Assembly: GCA_027486585.1 (NCBI GenBank)
Contig: JAIXOU010000100.1
Span: 124,001 to 188,000, forward strand
Source of the DNA: Verrucomicrobiaceae bacterium
Lineage (GTDB): Bacteria > Verrucomicrobiota > Verrucomicrobiia > Verrucomicrobiales > Verrucomicrobiaceae
Length of the DNA stretch: 64,000 nucleotides
Reading direction: 5' to 3'
The notes beneath the pieces are model-generated. The model saw only the letters and a list, made by a program, of their open reading frames with translations. It was not told the DNA's origin and made no database searches. Below, piece by piece: positions 24,176-32,573 of the stretch. The translations under genes and the position numbers were made by a program. The first letter of the stretch is position 1; every line of letters starts with the position of its first letter.

Positions 24176-26791
24176 ATGCCAGACAGCATCTCCAATATCG
24201 TTTTTGGCAATGAGCAGCAATTGTTCAAACATTTGCTCCTAGAGGATGATGAACCCGCCGTGAAACTTGAGGACAAATGGATCGGCCCGTATCGGCTGAT
24301 GAAGCTTCTCGGTGAGGGTGGTTTTGGCCAAGTTTGGCTGGCTGAACAAAATGAGCCGGTGCGCCGTGAAGTGGCGCTGAAGCTACTTAAACGTGGCATG
24401 GACAGTGATCAGGTGCTGGCTCGTTTCAGTCTGGAGCGCCAAGCGCTGGCAAGCATGGATCATCCCAACATTGCTGCTCTGCTGGATGCCGGCAGCACGC
24501 CGGATGGACGTCCCTACTTTGTCATGGACTACGTGCAGGGAGTGCCAGTGACGACTTGGTGCCAAGAAAAACACGCCTCGATACGAGAAAACGTTGGGCT
24601 CTTTAAACAAATCTGCTCCGGGTTACAGCACGCTCATCAAAAGGGCATCATTCACCGTGATTTAAAGCCTTCCAATGTGTTGGTGACGGAAGTGGATGGT
24701 GTGGCCATTCCGAAGATCATTGACTTTGGGATTGCAAAAGCGACGAGCGATCAGTTCCAAGACCAGCCGTGGGTGACGCGGCAGGGTCATGTCATGGGCA
24801 CACCACTCTACATGTCCCCGGAGCAGTTGGCGGGTGGGCTGGACGTGGATACTCGGAGTGACATCTATTCTCTGGGCGTGCTGTTTTATGAGATGCTGAC
24901 GGGGACGGCTCCGCATGAAGGCAAGACCCATGCAAGCATGAGCCATGAAGAAATGCGAAGAATCGTGGATGAGACGCGGCCAATACGCCCTTCGGTTCAT
25001 TTGACTGAGCTGAAACGTCAGCGTGGTATTTTCACAAAAGTTCACGATCTCAAGTCTGAAAGCGCGCTGATCATTCCTGCCGATTTGGATTGGATCATTT
25101 TAAAGGCCTTGGAAAGGGATCGGGATCGCCGCTATGACAGCGCAGCGCTGATGGCGACGGACTTGCAGTGCTTTCTGAATGATGAACCGATTTTGGCGCG
25201 TCCGCCGACGGCTCATTATCTGGTCAGTCTGTGGATAAAGCGAAACAGCATTATCTTTGTTGCGGCCTGCATCTGTGCCCTGGCACTTTTGGTGGGAACA
25301 GGTCTGGCTCTCTGGCAGGCTCACGAAGCGCGTCAAGCTCAGGCCAGAGCCGAGACCGAGTCGCAGCGGGCTCGGCAGGCGGTGGACTTTTTGACGACGA
25401 TGCTAGATCGAGTGGCTGATGAGGTGGCCAATGGGCGCAATCCTGAAGCGCTCAAACTGGCCTTAGATGGCAGTCAGGAAAAGATCAGCCAACTCAAAAG
25501 CGACCCGCTGCTGCAAAGTGATCTCTTCAATCGAATCGGTTTGCTTTATCAAAAAATGGGTGAGCGCGGGCTGTCCATTCCCATGTTAAAAGCTTATGCC
25601 GATGCCATGGCGGCGCTTCACGGTCCTGATAGCCATGAAGCTTGGAATGCTGAGTTAACGTATCTCAGCCAAATGATGCAGCATGGCGCACGTATCCTGG
25701 TGCCAGAGATGCTGACCAATCTTTTAAACAGAATTGAAGCGGCTGGGCAAGGCGGAAAACCCCATTGGTTTAGTGGTCAGCGCTTGATGATTCAGATTTG
25801 GGGGAAGCTTCGAAAACCCGCCAAAGCCAGTAAGGTAGCCCATTTGGTGATTGAAGATCCGCGACTTGAAAGCGTTGTGTCTCCAACCCGCTTACTCATT
25901 AAGACGGCGTGTGCCAATGCCTTTGAGAGCACGAAAGAGTATGATCTTGCTGACAAGGTGTTGATGGATTGCCACCAGCTTTGTTTGAGTGATCCAAGCC
26001 TTACGGATAGGCTGCCATGGCTGGCTGAGCAGCGCTTAATTGTGCAGAAAAGTAAGGGTGATCATCGTAGAGGAGCTGAGCTTGCCAGGGAGCAAATCGC
26101 CATATTGAAATTTCAATCGAGTGGCAAAGATCCTTACCTTGTTAAGCTTCTGCTCAGACTGGCTGAGTTTGAAAGTGCCTTAAAGCATTCGACGGAGGCG
26201 ATTGCCATTTCGCGGGAGGCTCTCAAACTGGCAGAGGACTTAGCTCCATCACCGGAGGCTCTGAAGCTGAATTCCAATTTAGCCACTTTGCGCTCAGATC
26301 AAATGCTTGCTCAGTTCAGCATTGCCAATTACGAATACAAAGCAGGACACCGCGAAGAGGCTGTGCACATGTCACGCGAGGCTTATCGGATTGCAGATGA
26401 AGCGGGCAACAAATCGGATTTGGCCGAGGCCATGCTCTATTTAGCCCAAATGCTAGAGAAGACTGGCGATCTCGAGGGAGCCTATCAAACCTACGAGCTT
26501 CGGGAGCAACGTTCAGCTGCCGGAGGTGCAAACTATCAGCGCTGGCATGAGGACCTGAATTTCAGATGTGGTATCCGATTAAAACAAGGACGAGCGAAGG
26601 AAGCCATGATATTGGCCCAAGAACTTTGGTCGAGAGAAATCCAGAGCCCGGAGGCCCGAAAGGACACGGAACATCTGGGAGACGTCGCTACACTGGCGCT
26701 ACGCTGCCATGCTGCGTTACTGAAGCAAGATCCCAAAACGCCCGCTCCCGTTGAGCTGTTAGAATGGCAAAAGCTGCGGAATGGGAAGTGA
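24176..26791 (+). CDS. Membrane-anchored serine/threonine protein kinase with TPR-like sensor region
   Basis: An 871-residue Hanks-type kinase. The kinase domain covers residues 39-340 with GEGGFGQV (46-53), the ATP-binding Lys69 (VALKLL), HRDLKPSN (catalytic Asp162, Asn167), DFG at 183-185, and the activation segment ending in GTPLYMSPEQ. A single membrane helix (about 359-380) separates it from an extracytoplasmic region of about 490 residues rich in helical repeats resembling TPRs (LFNRIGLLYQKMGERGLS, AEAMLYLAQMLEKTGDLEGA). All catalytic residues are intact. The preceding gene encodes an ECF sigma factor 8 bases upstream, the likely phosphorylation target. The external signal is unknown. 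Confidence 0.93.
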   Translation: MPDSISNIVFGNEQQLFKHLLLEDDEPAVKLEDKWIGPYRLMKLLGEGGFGQVWLAEQNEPVRREVALKLLKRGMDSDQVLARFSLERQALASMDHPNIAALLDAGSTPDGRPYFVMDYVQGVPVTTWCQEKHASIRENVGLFKQICSGLQHAHQKGIIHRDLKPSNVLVTEVDGVAIPKIIDFGIAKATSDQFQDQPWVTRQGHVMGTPLYMSPEQLAGGLDVDTRSDIYSLGVLFYEMLTGTAPHEGKTHASMSHEEMRRIVDETRPIRPSVHLTELKRQRGIFTKVHDLKSESALIIPADLDWIILKALERDRDRRYDSAALMATDLQCFLNDEPILARPPTAHYLVSLWIKRNSIIFVAACICALALLVGTGLALWQAHEARQAQARAETESQRARQAVDFLTTMLDRVADEVANGRNPEALKLALDGSQEKISQLKSDPLLQSDLFNRIGLLYQKMGERGLSIPMLKAYADAMAALHGPDSHEAWNAELTYLSQMMQHGARILVPEMLTNLLNRIEAAGQGGKPHWFSGQRLMIQIWGKLRKPAKASKVAHLVIEDPRLESVVSPTRLLIKTACANAFESTKEYDLADKVLMDCHQLCLSDPSLTDRLPWLAEQRLIVQKSKGDHRRGAELAREQIAILKFQSSGKDPYLVKLLLRLAEFESALKHSTEAIAISREALKLAEDLAPSPEALKLNSNLATLRSDQMLAQFSIANYEYKAGHREEAVHMSREAYRIADEAGNKSDLAEAMLYLAQMLEKTGDLEGAYQTYELREQRSAAGGANYQRWHEDLNFRCGIRLKQGRAKEAMILAQELWSREIQSPEARKDTEHLGDVATLALRCHAALLKQDPKTPAPVELLEWQKLRNGK

Positions 26792-26897
26792 TAGAAAAGG
26801 TTAAAATTGCGGGAATCGGATGCATGATTCTTGATCTTTCTCACTTGCGGAGAAGGCAGCTACGCGCCATCTCAGGTGAACCCGCCCTTCACTAACC

Positions 26898-27653
26898 TTG
26901 GCTGCTCTAGAGACTCCACGCACACTCGTTGCTATACCTGCCCGCTGGGGATCGACTCGATTCCCCGGGAAAATGCTCCACCTCATCGCTGGGAAGCCCT
27001 TGGTTCAGCACACTTGGGAGCGCTGTCAGGCCTGTTTGGAGGTCGATGACATCATCATTGCCACAGATCATGAGAAGATTGTCGAGGCAGCCGCTTCCTT
27101 TGGAGCTAAAGCGGTGCTTACCTCGCCAGACCACCCAAGCGGAACAGATCGGATCGCTCAGGCGGCTGGGATGTTTCCAGAGCATGAGTTCATCATCAAT
27201 GTGCAGGGAGATGAGCCGCTGATTTCTCCGGCTTTGATTGATCAACTGGCCCTTCAGTTGCGCAAAGATCGCTTGATCCGTATGATCACAGCGGCAGCTC
27301 CAATACAGGATGAAAAGCAGGTGGCCGATCCCAATGTGGTGAAGGTTGTCTTCGATGTGAATGGCGACTCGCTGTACTTCTCCCGGTCACCGTTACCGTT
27401 TGTCAGAAACGCTGGTGATGGAGTCACTCACTACCGCCATCTCGGCATTTACGGGTTTCAGCGTGATTTTTTACTCCAATTTGTCAGCTGGCCGCCATCT
27501 CGGCTTGAAATGACCGAGTCTCTGGAGCAGTTAAGAGCGCTGGAAAATGGCACCCGCCTGCGCGTGGTGTTGACGGATGAACTGTCTCCTGGAGTGGACA
27601 CCCTTGAGCAGGCTGTCGCTATCGAAAATCATCTCCGCTCACGATCGGTTTGA
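26898..27653 (+). CDS. kdsB: 3-deoxy-manno-octulosonate cytidylyltransferase (CMP-KDO synthetase)
   Basis: A 251-residue enzyme that activates KDO with CTP for lipid A core assembly in the cytoplasm. The nucleotide-binding motif AIPARWGSTRFPGKML is at the start, then SPDHPSGTDRIAQA and NVQGDEPLI, all standard for KdsB, and the length matches the family. The start is TTG, the only start codon ahead of the conserved N-terminus (LAALETPRTLVAIPARWGS); an ATG start would cut off the active site. It confirms a lipopolysaccharide-bearing Gram-negative cell. The pyrG gene follows after 33 bases; since CTP synthase supplies the co-substrate, the pairing makes metabolic sense and is common in Gram-negatives. 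Confidence 0.94.
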   Translation: MAALETPRTLVAIPARWGSTRFPGKMLHLIAGKPLVQHTWERCQACLEVDDIIIATDHEKIVEAAASFGAKAVLTSPDHPSGTDRIAQAAGMFPEHEFIINVQGDEPLISPALIDQLALQLRKDRLIRMITAAAPIQDEKQVADPNVVKVVFDVNGDSLYFSRSPLPFVRNAGDGVTHYRHLGIYGFQRDFLLQFVSWPPSRLEMTESLEQLRALENGTRLRVVLTDELSPGVDTLEQAVAIENHLRSRSV

Positions 27654-27686
27654 CCTTATCAACTTTTGAATACTAAAAATCCCCCC

Positions 27687-29306
27687 ATGAAATACATCTT
27701 CGTCACCGGCGGCGTTGTCAGTTCTCTCGGCAAAGGCTTGGCAGCCTCCTCTCTTGGCACTCTTCTCGAACTACGTGGCTTGAAGGTGATCATGCAGAAA
27801 TTTGATCCGTATCTCAACATTGATCCGGGCACGATGAATCCTTATGAGCACGGGGAAGTGTATGTGCTGGATGATGGAGCCGAGACCGATTTGGATCTGG
27901 GGCACTACGAAAGATTCACACACACGAATCTGTCCAAATTGAACAACCTCACCAGCGGCCAGGTTTATCAAAGCGTGCTGGATAAAGAGCGTGCGGGGAA
28001 GTATCAAGGCCGCACGGTTCAGGTGATCCCGCATGTGACCAATGAGATCAAGGCCCGTATCCAAGCTGTCGCTGATACCATGGGTGGCGATGTGATCATT
28101 ACCGAAATCGGTGGAACGGTCGGGGATATTGAGGGCCTGCCTTTCTTGGAGGCCATTCGCCAGTTTGCCCACGAGTCGGGACCTGGAAATGTGCTTTTCA
28201 TTCATGCAACTCTGGTGCCTTACATCAAGGCTGCCCAGGAGCTGAAGACTAAACCAACGCAGCAGTCGATCGCTAAGCTGCGAGAGATCGGCATTGCGCC
28301 CCACATCATTCTTTGCCGCACGGAGCATCCGCTGGATCTGGATGTGCGTGAGAAGATCTCTCTTTTCGGCAACGTGCCGATTGAGGACGTGATCGAAGTC
28401 CGTGACGTGAAGCATAGCATCTATGAGGTGCCATTGAAGCTGCATGAAGAACGTCTGGATGACGTGGTCTGCAAGCAATTGAAACTGGAGACACCTCAGC
28501 CAGATCTCACAAAATGGCGCCACTTTGTTCAGCGCGTGATTCATCCGACGCACCATGTGCGTATCGGAGTCGTGGGCAAATACATCGAACTGCAAGATGC
28601 TTACAAGAGTATTTATGAGGCCTTGACCCATGCAGGTGCGGCCAATGACACCAAGGTGGATATTGTGCGTGTGGATGCTGAATCCATCGAGAAAGCAGGT
28701 CCAGATATTTACCTCAATGGCTTGCAGGGAATCCTTATTCCAGGCGGCTTTGGAGATCGTGGCACGGAAGGCAAGATTGCCGCTACAGGTTATGCTCGCA
28801 CAACAGGCATTCCGTTCTTCGGCATCTGTCTTGGGATGCAGATCGCTGTGATCGAATTTGCCCGCAACGTCTGCGGCTTAAAGGACGCGACCAGTACGGA
28901 GTTTGATAAAGGTACTGCCAATCCAGTCATCAGCATGATGGAAGAGCAAAAGAAGATCAAGCAACTGGGCGGCACCATGCGCCTAGGCACGTGGGTGACA
29001 GACCTCAAGCCAGGAACCAAGGCTCACCAGCTCTATCAGGCCGATACAATTAAAGAGCGTCATCGCCACCGCTACGAAGTGAACGAGGACTATAAAGATC
29101 AGTTCGAAGCTGCAGGCATGGTCATCAGTGGCATTTCACCCAAAGGTGATCTGACAGAGATGATTGAGCTTCCAAATCATCCGCACTTTGTTGCCTGCCA
29201 GTTTCATCCTGAATTTTTGAGTAAGCCCAATAATCCACATCCGCTCTTCAATGGTTTTGTGAAGGCCGCCTTGGCGCACCATCACGCGCCAGAGGCTCTG
29301 AGCTAA
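27687..29306 (+). CDS. pyrG: CTP synthase
   Basis: A 539-residue enzyme that aminates UTP to CTP with glutamine. The N-terminal amidoligase domain starts [17 protein letters not shown] and contains [15 protein letters not shown] and [20 protein letters not shown]. The C-terminal glutaminase domain has FFGICLGMQ with the catalytic cysteine, and FHPEF supplies the His-Glu pair. Length and motif order match the family throughout. A TTG seven codons upstream is in frame, but the ATG before KYIFVTGG is the conserved start. It follows kdsB closely and ends 19 bases from the convergent DUF2452 gene. Confidence 0.98.
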   Translation: MKYIFVTGGVVSSLGKGLAASSLGTLLELRGLKVIMQKFDPYLNIDPGTMNPYEHGEVYVLDDGAETDLDLGHYERFTHTNLSKLNNLTSGQVYQSVLDKERAGKYQGRTVQVIPHVTNEIKARIQAVADTMGGDVIITEIGGTVGDIEGLPFLEAIRQFAHESGPGNVLFIHATLVPYIKAAQELKTKPTQQSIAKLREIGIAPHIILCRTEHPLDLDVREKISLFGNVPIEDVIEVRDVKHSIYEVPLKLHEERLDDVVCKQLKLETPQPDLTKWRHFVQRVIHPTHHVRIGVVGKYIELQDAYKSIYEALTHAGAANDTKVDIVRVDAESIEKAGPDIYLNGLQGILIPGGFGDRGTEGKIAATGYARTTGIPFFGICLGMQIAVIEFARNVCGLKDATSTEFDKGTANPVISMMEEQKKIKQLGGTMRLGTWVTDLKPGTKAHQLYQADTIKERHRHRYEVNEDYKDQFEAAGMVISGISPKGDLTEMIELPNHPHFVACQFHPEFLSKPNNPHPLFNGFVKAALAHHHAPEALS

Positions 29307-29325
29307 GCGAGTCGATTTGGACGTG

Positions 29326-29766
29326 TCATTCGACGGATGTGCTGACAAAGTTACGAAGATCAAAGTCTTCAGACACTTTGTCAGCCTGCCAGCGACCGTC
29401 GGCATTCAGCCTGAAACTGCCTATCCACCGCTGGTGCCAGGATTCAGGCTCGATCATACTCAAGTGGTAGTTTCCTTCGACGTCGTAGAGATGATACATC
29501 TCGCCGATAACTGGCTCGAAACCAAACTTGGCTTCATAAAGGAGTTTGTTCCAATTGAAAGCGTCGATGACGCGCATGTAGCGCTCTCGCAGTTCAATGA
29601 GTTCTTGTTGCAGTTCTCGTTCAACTCTGGAGACACCACGACTCTTAAAGTTGGTCAAATCCTGTGGAATGATCTTGGCCGCAAGTCTGGAAACAGGGTA
29701 GGGCAGGTAATTTCCACGCGGTTCTGTCTGGGCGAGGTCGAAATCAATAGGGTCGGCGTTTGTCAT
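29326..29766 (-). CDS. DUF2452 (C1orf50-like) family protein
   Basis: A protein of about 146 residues with the conserved blocks LPYPVSRLAAKI, AFNWNKLLYEAKFGFEP, GEMYHLYDVEGNYHLSMIEP and WIGSFRLNADGRWQ, which match the DUF2452 family found in bacteria and, as C1orf50, in animals. No enzymatic function is known. It has no signal peptide or membrane segment, so it is probably cytoplasmic. The start chosen is the ATG before TNADPIDF; another ATG ten codons upstream is possible. It is convergent with pyrG and divergent from the small lipoprotein gene. Confidence 0.75.
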   Translation of the reverse strand: MTNADPIDFDLAQTEPRGNYLPYPVSRLAAKIIPQDLTNFKSRGVSRVERELQQELIELRERYMRVIDAFNWNKLLYEAKFGFEPVIGEMYHLYDVEGNYHLSMIEPESWHQRWIGSFRLNADGRWQADKVSEDFDLRNFVSTSVE

Positions 29767-29844
29767 GCGTGAATTGGTCTTAAATAACGTTTCCAAAGCT
29801 GTCTTGGTTGAGATAGAAATAGAAAAAGCCTCACGCCAATTATC

Positions 29845-30309
29845 ATGACTCTCATTCGCGCCATCCTTTGCTTCTCATGCGTTGTTCTAGTGAGCTGTGG
29901 ATCTACCATGCCAACCGCCGCTCAAATGGATCAACTGGAGAGTCAGGTGCGCCGTGAGGAAGAGCCCGAATACGCAAGGCTGTCTCAAATGCGCGCTGCC
30001 GGTCAGCTCAGCCCAGGGGAATACGAAGTTCAGAAGCAGTCGCTGGACCTTCGAGTGCAAAACAAAGTGGATAACATGGTCTGGAGCCGGCACGCCCTTG
30101 CCCAGAGCCATCTGAAATCCATGGGAATGCCCACTCCTGATCTTCCAGTGTCCAATCTTCCGCCAGGCGTTGGGAGCATTCAGGGTTCTCTCTATACCTC
30201 CTCTCGTTTGAATGGACTTGGCAATCAGATTCAAGCAAATGCCATGCAAAGTATGGGAACCTCGTCTTTCCAAAAGGGCACTAGTGCAGGCACTGCCTAT
30301 GATCCATAA
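29845..30309 (+). CDS. Small lipoprotein of unknown function with SHOCT-like motif
   Basis: A 154-residue protein with a lipoprotein signal (MTLIRAILCFSCVVLVSCGS, cysteine after LVS). The mature part contains RAAGQLSPGEYEVQKQSLDL, which resembles short SHOCT-type segments (a glycine followed by an acidic EYE/KxxL helix). The tail is glycine-, serine- and glutamine-rich and probably disordered. No family could be named. It is likely anchored in the outer membrane or periplasmic face. It stands alone between DUF2452 and tatA. Confidence 0.7.
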   Translation: MTLIRAILCFSCVVLVSCGSTMPTAAQMDQLESQVRREEEPEYARLSQMRAAGQLSPGEYEVQKQSLDLRVQNKVDNMVWSRHALAQSHLKSMGMPTPDLPVSNLPPGVGSIQGSLYTSSRLNGLGNQIQANAMQSMGTSSFQKGTSAGTAYDP

Positions 30310-30419
30310 TCGGCGTCAGCATGATCTGTATCAGAGCTCTTTTGTACGTTTGAGAAAGATGATTCTGAAGAAAGGCTTGCTTGCGCCGTCCCGTTTGTAG
30401 TCTTAACAATACCAAAGCC

Positions 30420-30683
30420 ATGAATATCCCCCACATCCTCGCAGGTTTCGGGCCGCTCGGCACTCCTGAGCTGCTCATCATCGCCGTCCTCGTCCTTGTT
30501 CTCTTCGGTGCTAAAAAGCTGCCGACCTTTGCCCGCAGCCTTGGCAAGAGCATGGGTGAATTTAAAAAAGCCCGTGAAGAGTTCGAGCATGAACTCACCA
30601 AAGCCTCTGATGAAGTTGAGCGCCCGACGATCCCGCAGACGGCGGAAAAGCGTCAACCCGTGGCCTCTTCCCAAGACATTTGA
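30420..30683 (+). CDS. tatA: Twin-arginine translocase subunit TatA/TatE
   Basis: An 87-residue protein with the TatA layout: a short N-terminal region, one membrane helix (ELLIIAVLVLVLFGAKKLP), a hinge, and an amphipathic helix (TFARSLGKSMGEFKKAREEF), then an acidic variable tail. The GAKKLP turn is diagnostic of TatA/TatE. It forms the pore-building subunit of the Tat system, which exports folded proteins. The start is the ATG before NIPHILAGF; the frame extends 13 codons upstream without TatA character. No tatB or tatC is adjacent. A protein with a twin-arginine signal is encoded about 1 kb downstream. Confidence 0.92.
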   Translation: MNIPHILAGFGPLGTPELLIIAVLVLVLFGAKKLPTFARSLGKSMGEFKKAREEFEHELTKASDEVERPTIPQTAEKRQPVASSQDI

Positions 30684-30702
30684 TTTTTACACTTTTTCCG
30701 GG

Positions 30703-31614
30703 ATGATCACCACGGGCATTCTTCGGCGGGCCATTTGGCTCGCCGTTTTTGCAGTAAGCTTGCCTGTTTTGTCCCAGGAGCCGAGTGAGTTCATCTTTTG
30801 CTCCTATAATCTCAAAAACTGGCTTTCCATGGAGCGCTATCTAGGCGGTGCTTCTGAAGTGGTGGCCCCGAAGCCGATTGAGGAACGGAAGCGCTTGGTG
30901 GAGATGCTGGCCGAAATTCATCCTGATGTGCTCGGCGTCTGCGAGGTGGGCACTGATGAGGATGTGGCCGATTTACAAAAGCGCCTAAAGTCTCTTGGGG
31001 TGGATCTGCCTCATGTGGAGCGCGCTCACGGTGGTGATAGTACCCGCAGTTTGGCACTGCTATCGCGGTTTCCGATCTCTGCACGAAAATCCCAATTGGA
31101 TCTGAAGTACCAGATTGGAGATCAAACGTTTCCCATGCAGCGGGGTATCCTGGATGCCACCGTGGCTCTGAGTGCTACCCTGCAGGTGCGCTTTCTCGGC
31201 GTGCATCTCAAGTCAAAGCGGGCCATTCCTGAAGCCGACGAGGCGATGATGCGGCGTAATGAGGCTCATCTTCTGCGCTCTCATATGGATTCCATTTTCA
31301 ATCAAGACATTGGGGTGAAGATGCTCTGCTATGGGGACTTTAATGAGCACCGCAATGAACCTGCGATCAGTGAGATTATCGGTAGCCGATCTTCAGAGAC
31401 TTACATGACCGATCTTCCGCTGCATGACTCTGATGGCCTCGTCTGGACTCACTTTTGGGACGCTGCGGATGTCTATTCACGCCTCGATTTCCTTTTTGCC
31501 AGCCGCAATCTACGCCCCCTGATTGATCTGCGTAAAGCCCGCATCTACACGGCGCGTGACTTTGATAAAGCCAGTGACCATCGTCCTCTGGTTTTGACGA
31601 TTGCAGAGAAATAA
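30703..31614 (+). CDS. Endonuclease/exonuclease/phosphatase family secreted protein
   Basis: A 303-residue protein with a hydrophobic N-terminal signal (ILRRAIWLAVFAVSLPVLSQ) and the exonuclease III/DNase I-like metallo-phosphoesterase motifs: FCSYNLKNW, LGVCEVG (metal-binding Glu), LGVHLKSKR, CYGDFNEHRNE (Asp/Asn pair) and the final SDHRPLVL. The family cleaves phosphodiester bonds in nucleic acids, phospholipids or inositol phosphates. With export predicted, extracellular or periplasmic nucleic-acid or phosphate scavenging is likely. The start is the ATG 19 bases after tatA; upstream codons in this frame overlap tatA and lack family character. Confidence 0.88.
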   Translation: MITTGILRRAIWLAVFAVSLPVLSQEPSEFIFCSYNLKNWLSMERYLGGASEVVAPKPIEERKRLVEMLAEIHPDVLGVCEVGTDEDVADLQKRLKSLGVDLPHVERAHGGDSTRSLALLSRFPISARKSQLDLKYQIGDQTFPMQRGILDATVALSATLQVRFLGVHLKSKRAIPEADEAMMRRNEAHLLRSHMDSIFNQDIGVKMLCYGDFNEHRNEPAISEIIGSRSSETYMTDLPLHDSDGLVWTHFWDAADVYSRLDFLFASRNLRPLIDLRKARIYTARDFDKASDHRPLVLTIAEK

Positions 31615-31634
31615 GTGGGGATGTATTTGAATCC

Positions 31635-32561
31635 ATGAAACGACGTCATTTTTTACAGTCGGCTGCCGCTGCCTCTTTTCCTGCGCTTGCTGCTTCAGTC
31701 GAAAGTAATGGAGCGACTCGGGTGGTGGATACGCACACGCATTTTTATGATCCGACACGTCCGCAAGGTGTGCCGTGGCCAGCTTTGGGGACCAAACTTT
31801 ATCGTCCTGTTCTTCCTGCCGATTGGCGTGCCCTTGCTGAGCCTCACGGGATCAAGCAAACAGTGGTCGTAGAAGCCAGCAAGTGGCTAGAAGACAATCA
31901 GTGGATCCTGGATCTAGCTTCACAGGAGAAATGCATTGTTGGATTTGTCGGTCATCTTGACCCTGAAGATGCCGCCTTTGCTACGAACTTGCGGCGCTTT
32001 GCGGCTAATCCTCTTTTCCGAGGCGTGCGTTGGAGCGGGGCGGCATTGATGAAATCAGAGCTTAAGTCTGCGGTTTTGGTGGGGGCTAAGTTGCTTGCAG
32101 ATCATGGATTGGAGCTTGATGTGAATGGTCCGCCTGAGACACTTTCAGCGGTTGCTGACCTAGCTTTGGCGGTGCCTGATTTGAGGCTGGTGATCAATCA
32201 CTTGGGGTCTAGTGGAGACCCTCAATCGTTGAAGCCTGCCTGGCGTGAGGGTATTCAAGCGGTGGCAAAATGCTCCAATGTGTGGATGAAGGTTTCTGCT
32301 TTGGTCGAACAGGTGAAAGGCTCTGAAGGTGCGGCGCCAACGGATGTGAGTTATTATCTGCCGATTTTGGATCATCTCTGGCAGTGCTTTGGCGCAGACC
32401 GTTTGATCTACGGCAGCAATTGGCCAGTCAGTGATCGTGGTGCCAATTACGACAAGGTTTTTGGCTTGGTTAGCGACTACTTCAGCAACAAAGGCAAAGA
32501 GGCCTGCGAGAAGTATTTTTGGCAAAACTCGCGAGAGGTCTATCGCTGGATCGAGCGTTAA
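31635..32561 (+). CDS. Tat-exported amidohydrolase (TIM-barrel metal-dependent hydrolase)
   Basis: A 308-residue protein with a twin-arginine signal (MKRRHFLQSAAAASFPALAA) and an Amidohydro_2 TIM barrel: metal site VVDTHTHFYDP, then VVVEASKWLEDN, LVINHLGSSGDP and the closing DRLIYGSNWPVSD. It is related to 2-pyrone-4,6-dicarboxylate lactonase and L-fucono/rhamno-lactonases, which open sugar or aromatic lactones. The substrate is not readable, but the nearby SMP-30-type lactonase and sugar-binding chimera suggest carbohydrate chemistry in this cell. It starts 20 bases after the exonuclease/phosphatase gene. Export of a folded metalloenzyme fits the Tat signal and the tatA gene about 1 kb upstream. 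Confidence 0.87.
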   Translation: MKRRHFLQSAAAASFPALAASVESNGATRVVDTHTHFYDPTRPQGVPWPALGTKLYRPVLPADWRALAEPHGIKQTVVVEASKWLEDNQWILDLASQEKCIVGFVGHLDPEDAAFATNLRRFAANPLFRGVRWSGAALMKSELKSAVLVGAKLLADHGLELDVNGPPETLSAVADLALAVPDLRLVINHLGSSGDPQSLKPAWREGIQAVAKCSNVWMKVSALVEQVKGSEGAAPTDVSYYLPILDHLWQCFGADRLIYGSNWPVSDRGANYDKVFGLVSDYFSNKGKEACEKYFWQNSREVYRWIER

Positions 32562-32573
32562 TGATGAATCCTT

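Noticed and set aside
29317-29772. 151-codon plus-strand frame
   Set aside because: Antisense to the DUF2452 gene, whose conserved blocks are clear.
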